From Mesonia sp. K7 (lineage in GTDB: Bacteria > Bacteroidota > Bacteroidia > Flavobacteriales > Flavobacteriaceae), in NCBI RefSeq assembly GCF_003233725.1, contig NZ_QKQV01000012.1, forward strand, positions 1 through 64,000: DNA of 64,000 nt, given 5' to 3'. Of the stretch, positions 1-8,152 are shown piece after piece. A program made the position numbers and the translations under genes. Below the pieces are notes generated by a model, which did no database searches, had not been told where the DNA came from, and was given only the letters and a program-made list of their open reading frames with translations. Position 1 is the first letter of the stretch, and each line of letters starts with the position of its first letter.

Positions 1-54
1 AAATGCTTCGGAAAACTTACGTTGTTTCTTGATTAATTTTAAATTAGCTTTCAT
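1..54 (-). CDS. Start of a truncated ORF, possibly an IS3-type transposase OrfA
   Basis: An ATG at 52-54 on the minus strand opens a frame that runs off the left edge after 18 codons (MKANLKLIKKQRKFSEAF). The basic start followed by KFSEAF resembles the beginning of IS3-family OrfA (helix-turn-helix) transposases, which commonly begin with a basic stretch and an R-x-F-S-x-E/A-F motif. The bases just upstream (about 59-90) could then be the terminal inverted repeat of the element. This is family resemblance over only 18 residues; another protein start, or none, is possible. Confidence 0.35.
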   Translation of the reverse strand, partial: MKANLKLIKKQRKFSEAF

Positions 55-99
55 ATAAATTGACTTTAGTGGTCAACCTATATCAGGGACGTACATCCA

Positions 100-148
100 C
101 TAACCGCTAACCGCTAACCGCTAACCGCTAACCACTAATCACTAATTA
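100..148. repeat. Heptamer tandem repeat (CTAACCG)n, telomere-like
   Basis: Seven contiguous 7-bp units: four perfect CTAACCG copies (100-127), then CTAACCA, CTAATCA and CTAATTA (128-148). The last unit contains the stop codon of the lipoprotein gene ending at 142. Read on the minus strand each unit carries TAG, and because 7 is not a multiple of 3 the array places stops in all three frames. Confidence 0.9.
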
Positions 149-1074
149 TTACTAATCACCACCGAAGCGCTGACCGTAAAACTCCCCAGAATTAAGGTCT
201 CAATTTTTATTTCTTCACCATTCGCCGAATTCTTAAGCGTTACATTTTCCGCGACAGCGATATTTTTAAAGCTTCGGTTAAGAATATTCAAGCGGTTAGA
301 AACAATGCTTACACTAGCAGAATCATCGGTATCGAGATAATTAGGAATTCCGTCGTTGTCGGTATCGTCATTTGCAGGGTTAACATTTTCTGGTGTATCA
401 TTATCTTCTGCGTTTAGATCTTCGTTTCGGGTTGGGGTTCCGTCATTATCATCATCGGTATCAAGATAATTCGGAATTCCGTCACCATCAGTATCAGGAT
501 ATTCGTCTTCTGGATTTTCGATAGCCAGGTTGATCTCATTTGAAGTAAGCACGTTGTCGTTATCATCATCGGTGTCTAAATAATCTGCAATGCCATCACC
601 ATCTGAATCTTGCTCGGTAGCTCTACCTTCATCAACATCAGGAATACCATCTTGGTCGGCATCATCTTCGTTGGTTGGCGTAGAAGTTCTCACAAAAGTA
701 ACTTGACCACCATTGGTGGAAACATATTCTTCGGTCACATCGATATTTGCAGGAGGAACAGCGTTACAAAAATATTCGGCATCTATATTCGATCTAAAAC
801 TACGGTAAGTAAGCTTATTGTTAGTATTGATCTGAACAATGGTGTCGTTTTGCTCTAAGTCAGGATATGCTCCTGAAAAATCTGGATCATTAAATTCTAA
901 AAAAATACTTTCAGAAGGATCGGTATTAATGGCGAAAACAATCGTTTTTTCGTTGTTGTTGCAAAGCTGTAGCTGACTTTCTTCATCAAAATCAAAATCG
1001 GTTACAATTATATCACCATCATCACAACTGGCTATAACAAGCGTCAGAGCTATAAAAAGAACTAAGTTTTTCAT
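142..1074 (-). CDS. Lipoprotein with aspartate-rich thrombospondin-type-3-like calcium repeats
   Basis: About 310 residues. The start is taken at the ATG giving [17 protein letters not shown], a typical lipoprotein signal with a lipobox ending at Cys17; an in-frame ATG one codon upstream (1077) is equally possible, and the longer frame from 1095 would spoil the signal peptide. The mature N-terminal half is unrecognised. Roughly residues 130-250 hold four D-rich units of the type [18 protein letters not shown], the TSP3/calcium-binding repeat common in secreted Bacteroidota proteins. The DNA of these units is itself repetitive. The protein is predicted to be membrane-anchored and exported; its function is unknown. 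The 3' end runs into the heptamer repeat. Confidence 0.8.
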   Translation of the reverse strand: MKNLVLFIALTLVIASCDDGDIIVTDFDFDEESQLQLCNNNEKTIVFAINTDPSESIFLEFNDPDFSGAYPDLEQNDTIVQINTNNKLTYRSFRSNIDAEYFCNAVPPANIDVTEEYVSTNGGQVTFVRTSTPTNEDDADQDGIPDVDEGRATEQDSDGDGIADYLDTDDDNDNVLTSNEINLAIENPEDEYPDTDGDGIPNYLDTDDDNDGTPTRNEDLNAEDNDTPENVNPANDDTDNDGIPNYLDTDDSASVSIVSNRLNILNRSFKNIAVAENVTLKNSANGEEIKIETLILGSFTVSASVVISNN

Positions 1075-1149
1075 CATGCTATAATTATTACACAAATCTA
1101 CAAGAAAATCTTGTAACCCTTTATGATGTTAAAAATAATTTAAAATTGT

Positions 1150-1157
1150 TACTTTTG
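1150..1157 (+). promoter_or_regulatory. TAnnTTTG -7 box upstream of the cysteine desulfurase
   Basis: TACTTTTG matches the Bacteroidota -7 consensus TAnnTTTG and lies 27 nt before the chosen ATG at 1185. No clear TTTG -33 box is visible. It also supports the start at 1185 over the upstream in-frame start at 1146, which lies before the box. Confidence 0.5.
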
Positions 1158-1184
1158 CTCGACAATTTTTACAATCGTTTACTC

Positions 1185-2333
1185 ATGAAAAATGTATATT
1201 TAGATAGCGCAGCCACGACACAACTTCGACCAGAAGTGGTAGAAAAGATGACCGAAGTCCTACACATGACCTTTGGGAACCCTTCTTCTACGCATGCGTT
1301 TGGTCGTGCGGCAAAATCATACATCGAGAATGCGAGAAAAACAATTGCAAAATACCTAAACGTAACTACGAGCGAAATTGTTTTTACTTCTGGCGGAACG
1401 GAAGCCGATAATTTAGCTTTGAACAGTGCGGTAAGAGATTTGGGGGTAAAACGTATCATTACTTCAAAAATAGAACACCATGCGGTTTTATATACCGTTA
1501 ATCAGTTGCAGAGTTGCCACGGAATAGAAGTAGAGTACGTCAATTTAAAAGACTGTGGAAGTATCGATCTAGATGATTTAGAAAAGCGTTTAAAAAGCTC
1601 AGAGGCGAAAACCCTTGTAAGCCTCATGCATGTCAATAACGAAATAGGAAACATCTTAGATATCAAAAGGGTAGGAGACTTGTGTAAGGAAAACCAAGCC
1701 ATGTTTCATAGTGATACGGTGCAATCTATCGGCCATTACCAAATCGATTTACAAGAAGTAAACGTAGATTTTTGTGCCGTAAGTGCACATAAGTTTCACG
1801 GACCAAAAGGAGTAGGTTTTGCTTATATAAGAAAGAACAGTGGCTTAAAACCGCTTATTTTTGGAGGCGAACAAGAGCGTGGCTTTAGAGCCGGAACCGA
1901 AGGTGTTCATAATATCGTAGGATTAGAAGAAGCTTTTAAAATTTCATACGAAAACTTAAAAGAAGAGAAACCTTATGTAGAAGGTCTGAAAACATATTTT
2001 GTTGAACAATTAAAAAAGGAAATCCCTGAAGTGAAATTTAACGGGGGTTGTTTAGATAAAGTAAAAAGTACTTATACATTGGTGAATGTAGGTCTACCAA
2101 TTCCACCAGAAAAAAGCGCGATGTTGTTATTTCAGTTAGATTTAAAAGGAATTGCTTGTTCTAAAGGTAGTGCTTGCCAAAGCGGCAGCCAATTGGGTTC
2201 TCACGTGTTAAATGCTTTTCTTTCGGAAGAAGACCTCAAAAGACCAGCACTTCGTTTTTCATTTTCAAAATTCAATACCAAAGAAGAATTAGACTACGTG
2301 ATTGAGGTGTTAAAAGAGCAAGTAAACAGCTAG
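1185..2333 (+). CDS. Cysteine desulfurase (NifS/IscS group), aminotransferase class V
   Basis: A 382-residue PLP enzyme that would remove sulfur from L-cysteine for Fe-S cluster or thio-cofactor synthesis. Visible motifs: LDSAATT near the N-terminus, SGGTEADNLA, SAHKFHGPKG with the PLP lysine at about K203, and GSACQSGS with the likely persulfide cysteine C331 (a second cysteine, C325, lies six residues before). Length and the short catalytic loop fit group I NifS-like enzymes. The start at 1185 (MKNVYLDSAATT) begins at the conserved N-terminus; the longer frame from 1146 adds 13 unconserved residues. It ends convergently with the TonB-dependent receptor, the two stop codons sharing CTAG at 2330-2333. 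No isc or suf genes flank it, so the recipient is unknown. Confidence 0.9.
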   Translation: MKNVYLDSAATTQLRPEVVEKMTEVLHMTFGNPSSTHAFGRAAKSYIENARKTIAKYLNVTTSEIVFTSGGTEADNLALNSAVRDLGVKRIITSKIEHHAVLYTVNQLQSCHGIEVEYVNLKDCGSIDLDDLEKRLKSSEAKTLVSLMHVNNEIGNILDIKRVGDLCKENQAMFHSDTVQSIGHYQIDLQEVNVDFCAVSAHKFHGPKGVGFAYIRKNSGLKPLIFGGEQERGFRAGTEGVHNIVGLEEAFKISYENLKEEKPYVEGLKTYFVEQLKKEIPEVKFNGGCLDKVKSTYTLVNVGLPIPPEKSAMLLFQLDLKGIACSKGSACQSGSQLGSHVLNAFLSEEDLKRPALRFSFSKFNTKEELDYVIEVLKEQVNS

Positions 2334-4798
2334 AATCGCATACTTAACTTCAAGTTGAAAAGTCTTGGTGTTAAATAATTGGGTGTGCCAAAAATTCTTT
2401 TCGAGTAAACGTCGCGTACAAAAGTTCTCGTGATAGAGTTTTGCCTGTCAAATACATTAAAGATTTCAAAGCCAACTGCTAAACCTTTGAAGGTTTTGAG
2501 CCAATTGGTACGTGTATTTTCTTTGGCTTCGTCTACAATCACATAAGAAAAACCAGCATCTACACGGTGGTAATTGGGTAATCTACTCTGGTAATCGTAC
2601 GGATCTGCATAAGTAGGCGATCCACCAGGAAGTCCGGTGTTATAAACCATATTGAGGTACAACCTAATCGAAGGTATATTTGGGATATAATCTTGAAAAA
2701 GTACCGCAAATTTCAAACGCTGATCGGTAGGTCGGGAAATATAACCTCTGTCGTTGATGTTCTCTTGTGTCTTTAAATAACCAAAACTCAACCAACTTTC
2801 TGCGCCAGGAACCAATTCGCCACTCAAACGCGCATCAAAACCATAGGCGTATGCTTTGGCGTTGTTTTCAGCAGCGTAACGAACCCTTACATTTTCTATC
2901 GTATACGGGTTGACATCGGTTAAATCTTTATAGTAAACTTCAGTAATCAAGGTCATGGGTTTATCTTTTTCTTTTCCCCATTTAAAACTGTACTCGTTTC
3001 CGGCGATGATGTGATACGATTTTTGGGCTTTTAAATCGGGGTTCACTTCACCGTTTCTATTTCTAAGTTCTCTGTAAAATGGCGGTTGGTAATACAAACC
3101 TCCCGACAGCCTAAAGATTATATCGTTTTTCCAGTCAGGTTTTAAAGCCACTTGTGCTCTTGGGCTAATGACGGTTTGAGTAATTTTCTCAGATTTTTGG
3201 TCGTCGACAGTCCAAGTATGACTTCTTGCTCCTGCATTCAGCCATAGTTGTGAATTATTGAGTTTGGTTTTATAACTCCATTGTGCGTAGGCTTGTAAAC
3301 GATTGATCACTTTTTCGTTATAGGCTCTGACAGAAATATAGGGCTCAAGCGGAGCATCGTAAGGTTCGTAAGGTTGGTTGTTTTCGATATCATCAAAAGG
3401 AGGACGGATAGTAAATCCAGCAGAATCGATTACTTCATATTCGCGTAAGCGATCTCTTATGTCTTCATGGGTATATTTGATTCCGTAATCGATTTGATGA
3501 TTGTTTTTGCTATAGTTTCCTTTGTGTTCGATATTAAAAATAAGGGCATCAAGGTCATTTCTGGCATGATTGAGTTGCGAACCCAAACCTTCTAAATATT
3601 CACTTTCACCTAAATCATCACCGCCAATGTTGGTGTTGACGTCCTCACTTAAAAAATATTGTCCTAATATATCAAAATGTTCTTGTTCTTGGGTATTGAA
3701 GGCAGAAGCGATAAGTTTTGCCGTAAAATTTTCCGAGACATCGTAAGAACCTTTGATAGCCGAAAAATAGGTTTGGTAGCGGTCTTCTTCTTGACCTTCG
3801 TAGAAGATAACCAATTTTTTAGGTTCTTGTAAGGTTCCGAAATTGGTCTCTTTGGCAACGGGTTCATAATCGTATTTATTGGAAGAAAAATTTCCTAAAA
3901 AACCTAATTCAAACTTTTTGTTGACTTGATAAGTGATGTACGTTTGAGCATCGATAAACGAAGGGTTGTAGTCTACTTCGATATCTCGTGAATTTACAAA
4001 AAGGCTGTTGTTACGGTAACGAACGCCCAAAATGGCTGAAAGTTTTTGGTTTTTGGTGGTTCCTTCGATAGACGAATTTACGCCCAACAAACTCATATCT
4101 AGCGAAGCACCAAATTCGGTTGGTCTTCGGTATTCGATGTCTAAAACAGAGGATAGTTTGTCGCCATATTTTGCCTGAAACCCTCCTGCAGAAAAATTGA
4201 CATCCCTTACCATATCGGTGTTTACAAAGCTTAAACCTTCTTGCTGTCCAGAGCGAATGAGAAAAGGCCGGTACACTTCAATTTCGTTCACATAGACTAA
4301 GTTTTCGTCATAATTTCCGCCACGTACCGAATATTGGGTGCTCAACTCATTGTTCGACGAAACGCCAGGAAGTGTTTTCAGTAAATTTTCAACACCTGCA
4401 TTTGCTCCAGGTATTTTTCTGATCGTTTCGGGTGATATGGTGGTTAAGCCTTCTACGACATTTCTTTCCTTACCCGTAATCACAACTGTTGTGATTTGTT
4501 CGACATCGGTTTTTAAAACGGGGTTGAACTCTATCGATTCTCCTTCTGAAAGATAAACGGGAAACGTAACACTTTTTAAACCAACGTAGCTTATCTTGAT
4601 AGTGATTTCTTGGTTTGCCGGAATTTCCAATTGGTAAAAACCATTTTCGTTGGTCAGTGTTCCCAAATTGTTATAGGTAACATTGGCAGCAGGAACAGGA
4701 GTATTATTTTCGTCGAGGACTATCCCTTTTACTTCTGCAGTTTGTGCAAAACCTATCGAAGCAATGATAAAAAAGAGGAGGAGAAACTGTTTTTTCAA
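2330..4798 (-). CDS. TonB-dependent outer-membrane receptor with N-terminal carboxypeptidase-regulatory domain
   Basis: An 822-residue protein: signal peptide (residues 1-18, ending FAQ), a carboxypeptidase-D-regulatory-like beta-sandwich (about 22-105, ending in VVITGKERN), a plug domain (about 115-225, with VEQITTVVITG before it and NLLKTLPGVSS inside) and a long beta-barrel ending in RF. Such proteins import bulky ligands using TonB energy; the substrate is unknown and no SusD partner is present. The start codon is TTG, 4 nt after the TAA of the upstream M23 peptidase gene, so translation is probably coupled. No alternative ATG precedes the signal peptide. Convergent overlap with the desulfurase at CTAG. 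Confidence 0.9.
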   Translation of the reverse strand: MKKQFLLLFFIIASIGFAQTAEVKGIVLDENNTPVPAANVTYNNLGTLTNENGFYQLEIPANQEITIKISYVGLKSVTFPVYLSEGESIEFNPVLKTDVEQITTVVITGKERNVVEGLTTISPETIRKIPGANAGVENLLKTLPGVSSNNELSTQYSVRGGNYDENLVYVNEIEVYRPFLIRSGQQEGLSFVNTDMVRDVNFSAGGFQAKYGDKLSSVLDIEYRRPTEFGASLDMSLLGVNSSIEGTTKNQKLSAILGVRYRNNSLFVNSRDIEVDYNPSFIDAQTYITYQVNKKFELGFLGNFSSNKYDYEPVAKETNFGTLQEPKKLVIFYEGQEEDRYQTYFSAIKGSYDVSENFTAKLIASAFNTQEQEHFDILGQYFLSEDVNTNIGGDDLGESEYLEGLGSQLNHARNDLDALIFNIEHKGNYSKNNHQIDYGIKYTHEDIRDRLREYEVIDSAGFTIRPPFDDIENNQPYEPYDAPLEPYISVRAYNEKVINRLQAYAQWSYKTKLNNSQLWLNAGARSHTWTVDDQKSEKITQTVISPRAQVALKPDWKNDIIFRLSGGLYYQPPFYRELRNRNGEVNPDLKAQKSYHIIAGNEYSFKWGKEKDKPMTLITEVYYKDLTDVNPYTIENVRVRYAAENNAKAYAYGFDARLSGELVPGAESWLSFGYLKTQENINDRGYISRPTDQRLKFAVLFQDYIPNIPSIRLYLNMVYNTGLPGGSPTYADPYDYQSRLPNYHRVDAGFSYVIVDEAKENTRTNWLKTFKGLAVGFEIFNVFDRQNSITRTFVRDVYSKRIFGTPNYLTPRLFNLKLSMRF

Positions 4799-4802
4799 GG
4801 TC

Positions 4803-6506
4803 TTAGTTTAAGTTCTTTCGGTAAAAAGTGCCTTCAAATGTACTACTATTTCCTACATTATCAAGCACGATGATTTTTAAATTGTTTTCGGTATCAGAAA
4901 TCACATTGTCACTAAAATAATGAACCAATCGGTTGGTTTTATAATCGTATTCCATCAAAATAAACTTACCGTTGATGGTGGCTCGGTAGTTTTTAATCCC
5001 GGTTTCTTTATCATCGATCTCAAAAACTAAACTTGAGTGATTAGACATCCATTGCTTTTCTCTAAAATTTACAGGCTTTATCGTCGGTTTTGTTGTATCT
5101 GAATGCAACTCATACTTACCAAAAGTTCTGGTTTTGGTAGTAAACCTGTTTTTGAGCTTATAAGTGTCAGTATAATAAGGAGTTCCCCAATCAGACATAC
5201 GTGCAATATAAAGTCGCTCTTTGTCTTCTTCGCTATACATGCTTACGTCAAAACCAATAGTGATATTGGTGTGTAAAGGGGTTTCATCGTTGTGCACAAC
5301 GATGCCATTTCCTTCTTTTCTAATGTCTAAGTAAGTGTCTTCGTATAGTGCGTTTTGCGGAATATAAATATCGTAACCTGCTTCGTCAAAAACGGCGGCT
5401 TGACCGGCTTGTACAAAATAAGGAGTAGTTTTCGTTTCCACGGAAGTGATTTCGGAATCATTTAATTTTTCAGAAATTATTGGGATAATAATCTTGCTTT
5501 GATTGCCTTTAAAGTCTTTCACTACAATTTCATAATCATAATTTAAGCTGTCTTGAATAACCATAAACCCCATTTCGCTTGACGCGGAAAGTAAACTTAG
5601 CGGATTGTTGGGTTTTTTATAAAGTTTTTGGATCCTACGTTTGTGTTTCTGAAAATAGCCGTAATCGATATATTGATTGAGGTGTCTTGTTTCGGCAAAA
5701 CTAAAACGGGTAAAACTGGCGTGAAATAGGCTCTTCCCGTTTAAAAAAGTCTCGATGTCATAAACCCCGTTTCGATTTACAGCGTTGTCCAATCGGTCTG
5801 AGGTAGCGATGCCAAAACCTATTTTTCCGTAAGCTTTTAGCGGTTCAGCTTTATACACGTGGTCGCCTAGATGCCTTAAGTTCACCGATTGAAAGCCACT
5901 ATTTTTATTGACGTGTGAACCACCATCTTGTGGATAAACATAAACGCCTAAAATATCTGGGTGTCGACTGTCAGAAACATCAATTCCAAACTCAAACGGA
6001 TTTATTGGTCGGGCCGAACTGTCCCTGATTTCAAAGTGTAAATGTGGTCCGCCGCTTCCGCCACTATTTCCGCTGTAAGCGATCAACTCTCCTTGTTTTA
6101 CGTTAAGTTCGCCAGCGGTAGGGAAAACTTCTACTTCGTAGCTTTCTTTTTCGTACTGTACTTTTTTGATATAGGCTTCTATTGTGGGAGAAAATTTTTC
6201 TAAATGCGCGTAAACCGTGCTATAACCATTTGGATGTTGTATGTATAAAGCTTTTCCGTATCCATAATGACTTATTTTGATGCGGTTGACATAACCTTCC
6301 GCAGAAGCGAGCACGTTTAAGCCAGTTCGCTGATGGGTCTTGATGTCTAGTCCACTGTGAAAATGATTAGAACGCAATTCACCAAAAGTGCCTGATAATA
6401 TAAGTGGTATCTCTAGCGGACTATCAAAATAGTCTTGTGGTAAAGGTGCTTGACCATAAGAAATACTTGATAAGAGTAAAAATAAGCTGAGGATGTATAA
6501 CTTCAT
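4803..6506 (-). CDS. M23-family zinc metallopeptidase (peptidoglycan endopeptidase type), exported
   Basis: About 567 residues with a signal peptide (MKLYILSLFLLLSSISYGQ). The M23/LytM domain lies in about residues 30-170 with the two zinc motifs SNHFHSGLD and GPHLHFEIRD, both intact, so it should be active on peptidoglycan cross-links in the periplasm. The remaining 400 residues, including likely beta-sandwich domains, are of unknown role. The start at ATG 6504-6506 is preferred over an in-frame TTG two codons upstream. It is the first gene of a two-gene operon with the TonB-dependent receptor (4-nt gap). Confidence 0.88.
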   Translation of the reverse strand: MKLYILSLFLLLSSISYGQAPLPQDYFDSPLEIPLILSGTFGELRSNHFHSGLDIKTHQRTGLNVLASAEGYVNRIKISHYGYGKALYIQHPNGYSTVYAHLEKFSPTIEAYIKKVQYEKESYEVEVFPTAGELNVKQGELIAYSGNSGGSGGPHLHFEIRDSSARPINPFEFGIDVSDSRHPDILGVYVYPQDGGSHVNKNSGFQSVNLRHLGDHVYKAEPLKAYGKIGFGIATSDRLDNAVNRNGVYDIETFLNGKSLFHASFTRFSFAETRHLNQYIDYGYFQKHKRRIQKLYKKPNNPLSLLSASSEMGFMVIQDSLNYDYEIVVKDFKGNQSKIIIPIISEKLNDSEITSVETKTTPYFVQAGQAAVFDEAGYDIYIPQNALYEDTYLDIRKEGNGIVVHNDETPLHTNITIGFDVSMYSEEDKERLYIARMSDWGTPYYTDTYKLKNRFTTKTRTFGKYELHSDTTKPTIKPVNFREKQWMSNHSSLVFEIDDKETGIKNYRATINGKFILMEYDYKTNRLVHYFSDNVISDTENNLKIIVLDNVGNSSTFEGTFYRKNLN

Positions 6507-6622
6507 ATTCAAAAATAACTACAATTGCCAAGAATTATTATAAAAATAGGATTTTTTCTTTTTAAAAATTGAAATTGAAAAGGGAGCTGAACTTGAAGCT
6601 TTTAAATCTGAAACTTTTGAAC

Positions 6623-6704
6623 ACGTCATTGCGAATCCCGATCCCGAGCCTTCGGGACGGAATGAAGCAGTCCCAATAATGAGAATACTTTGTCATTCTT
6701 TTAA
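6623..6704. repeat. Intergenic palindromic (REP-like) sequence
   Basis: Begins GTCATTGCGAA and carries TCCCGA...TTCGGGA pairing, followed by GGAATGAAGCAGTCCC. This type of GTCATTGCGA...GAAGCA sequence is a commonly repeated intergenic element in bacteria. The TCCCGA/TCGGGA hairpin recurs at 25488-25503. Confidence 0.45.
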
Positions 6705-6776
6705 AAGAGTTTCTTGTATTGTCATCACAACCGACCTAAGTTTCGCATTGGGGCACCCATAGCTGAAGTGGACGTT

Positions 6777-6802
6777 AAAAATTAAAAGCTGTTTGAAGTT
6801 CA
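6777..6802. repeat. 26-bp direct repeat, copy 1
   Basis: Copy 1 matches copy 2 (7134-7159) at 25 of 26 positions (one G/A difference), core CTGTTTGAAGTTCA. The copies are 357 bp apart, suggesting a duplication or the ends of a lost element. Confidence 0.75.
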
Positions 6803-7133
6803 CCATGTGAACAAGTTCTTTTAATTTAGTCTACAAAGCGTGGTGGGTCAAGAAGAAACTTGAGTCTTGATTTTTTGCTTCGTTTTGCATCAAGGCAAAA
6901 TGAAGAGATAAAATTTAAGTTATGGCAAACTTTATAAATATACTTTTTCCATTGATGAAAAAGTATACAAAAAATCTAGGCTTATTTTAATTTCTCCGAA
7001 TTGTTACAAAACCATTCTTATCTTCCGCAAGGGAAACCGTTTCACTCGTCCCTTGCTTCAATACCTTTCTGCGAATATTTTTGACAATTCTTACAGAAAT
7101 TAAAAATAAGCCGTTTTTAGGGTTACTAATTCC

Positions 7134-7159
7134 AAAAATTAAAAACTGTTTGAAGTTCA
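7134..7159. repeat. 26-bp direct repeat, copy 2
   Basis: Second copy of the sequence at 6777-6802, same orientation, one mismatch. Confidence 0.75.
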
Positions 7160-7289
7160 TACGCTCAAGCCATAAACTAAAAACCGAAAAATGTAAACTT
7201 ACTAACAGCAAACCCCTAATTCATAATTCAAAATTTATAATCCGCTGATAGCTCAAAGCTGCATTAAAAATAAAAATGTTAAAAAACAG

Positions 7290-7321
7290 TTGGTATATTA
7301 CGATAAGTATGTTTAAATTTG
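7290..7321 (+). promoter_or_regulatory. Promoter for the ZapB-like/zapA operon
   Basis: TAAATTTG at 7314-7321 is a perfect TAnnTTTG -7 box; TTGG at 7290-7293 lies 20 nt upstream and is a near match to the TTTG -33 box. The ATG of the first gene follows at 7344. Confidence 0.55.
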
Positions 7322-7343
7322 TAGTAATAATTGCATTGGCAAA

Positions 7344-7634
7344 ATGAGTAATTTGATTGATTTAGTAGACTCGTTAGAAAACAAACTCAGTAAATTACTT
7401 CACAAATATGAGCAGTTAAAGGCTCAACAAGAAGATTTAAAACGTGATTTAGATCAAAAAGATGAAGTGATTGCTGGGTTAGAGTATCAATTAACAACAC
7501 TACATCAAGATCATGAAAGTTTAAAATCTGCCAACGCTTTATTAGGCAGTAACGAATATAAACGAGTTACCAAACTCAAGATAAATAGCTTAATAAAAGA
7601 GATTGATAATTGCATCACTCAGTTTTCAGAATAA
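7344..7634 (+). CDS. Small coiled-coil protein preceding zapA (ZapB-like)
   Basis: A 96-residue protein, almost entirely heptad-patterned coiled coil from about residue 4 to 75 (LVDSLENKLSKLL, LKAQQEDLKRDLDQKDEVIAGLEYQL), with no signal peptide. It sits 14 nt upstream of zapA in an apparent operon. The combination of small cytoplasmic coiled coil plus ZapA suggests a divisome role like ZapB, but homology to ZapB itself cannot be shown from sequence composition, as coiled coils look alike. Confidence 0.75.
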   Translation: MSNLIDLVDSLENKLSKLLHKYEQLKAQQEDLKRDLDQKDEVIAGLEYQLTTLHQDHESLKSANALLGSNEYKRVTKLKINSLIKEIDNCITQFSE

Positions 7635-7648
7635 AATAAATACTAAAA

Positions 7649-7951
7649 ATGGGTGATAAATTAAAAATAAAAATTTCTATAGCCGATAGGGTTTACCCGC
7701 TTAATATCGACCCAAGTCAAGAAGAAGGTTTGCGCAAAGCGGCAAAAAATATAGAAAAAGTTATTAAGCAATTTGAACAAAATTATGCTGTACGAGACAA
7801 GCAAGATGTATTGGCGATGTGTGCCTTACAATTTGCTGCTCAAACAGAACAACATACAATAAATAACAGTGGTGAAGTAGAAGAAGCGACAAAAAAATTA
7901 GAAGATTTAACAGCTTTACTAGACGATCACTTAAAAAACAACGTTCATTAA
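7649..7951 (+). CDS. zapA: Cell division protein ZapA
   Basis: A 100-residue protein with the ZapA pattern: an N-terminal beta segment (KLKIKISIADRVYPLNIDPSQEE), then RKAAKNIEKVIKQFEQNY, the conserved DKQDVLAMCALQFA helix and a C-terminal coiled coil. ZapA binds and bundles FtsZ filaments at midcell. It is co-transcribed with the coiled-coil gene upstream and followed by the 6S-like RNA and rny, paralleling the zapA-ssrS order of proteobacteria. Confidence 0.9.
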   Translation: MGDKLKIKISIADRVYPLNIDPSQEEGLRKAAKNIEKVIKQFEQNYAVRDKQDVLAMCALQFAAQTEQHTINNSGEVEEATKKLEDLTALLDDHLKNNVH

Positions 7952-7954
7952 AAT

Positions 7955-8110
7955 AAACTAAGGTTTACTGCCTGTATTAGTTACATATATTTGATAAACT
8001 CAACAATTACACATTTGAGAAGGGTGAGTTTAAGCTGTAAAAGCAAGCCGTCTTAGAACGGATCCTTGATCAGTTTGTTAACCCTAAACCTGTCATTAGG
8101 GGTTTATACA
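7955..8110 (+). ncRNA. ssrS: Candidate 6S RNA (flavobacterial 6S type)
   Basis: The 201-nt zapA-rny spacer holds a folded pattern rather than a reading frame. AGGTTTA (7961-7967) pairs with TAAACCT (8085-8091) as a closing stem; TAAACTCA (7995-8002) pairs with TGAGTTTA (8025-8032); CCGT/ACGG (8048-8061) and GATCCTTGATC form small hairpins; AACCCTAA...TTAGGGGTT (about 8080-8106) could close the 3' end. A long stem interrupted by a central region is the 6S form, and a 6S-Flavo RNA family is known from comparative genomics; position next to zapA matches the proteobacterial ssrS. The ends are approximate and covariance-model scoring was not possible. Confidence 0.6.
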
Positions 8111-8152
8111 AAATTTTCAACTAGTACAGGCTTTTTTTATATATACACATTT

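Larger units (their letters stand above)
6507..7289. other. Gene-free stretch with several small repeats and hairpins
   Basis: No convincing gene. It contains a short palindrome-bearing repeat (6623-6704), one 26-bp sequence present twice (6777-6802 and 7134-7159), an inverted pair CTTGAT/ATCAAG (6866-6894), and a perfect 10-bp hairpin ATACTTTTTC/GAAAAAGTAT (6940-6966). The mosaic of short repeats looks like a site of accumulated small elements or a decayed locus rather than one recognisable element. Confidence 0.6.

Noticed and set aside
6987-7211. 74-codon minus-strand frame in the repeat-rich spacer
   Set aside because: Contains a copy of the 26-bp repeat, no recognisable domain, and poor coding character; treated as a chance frame.
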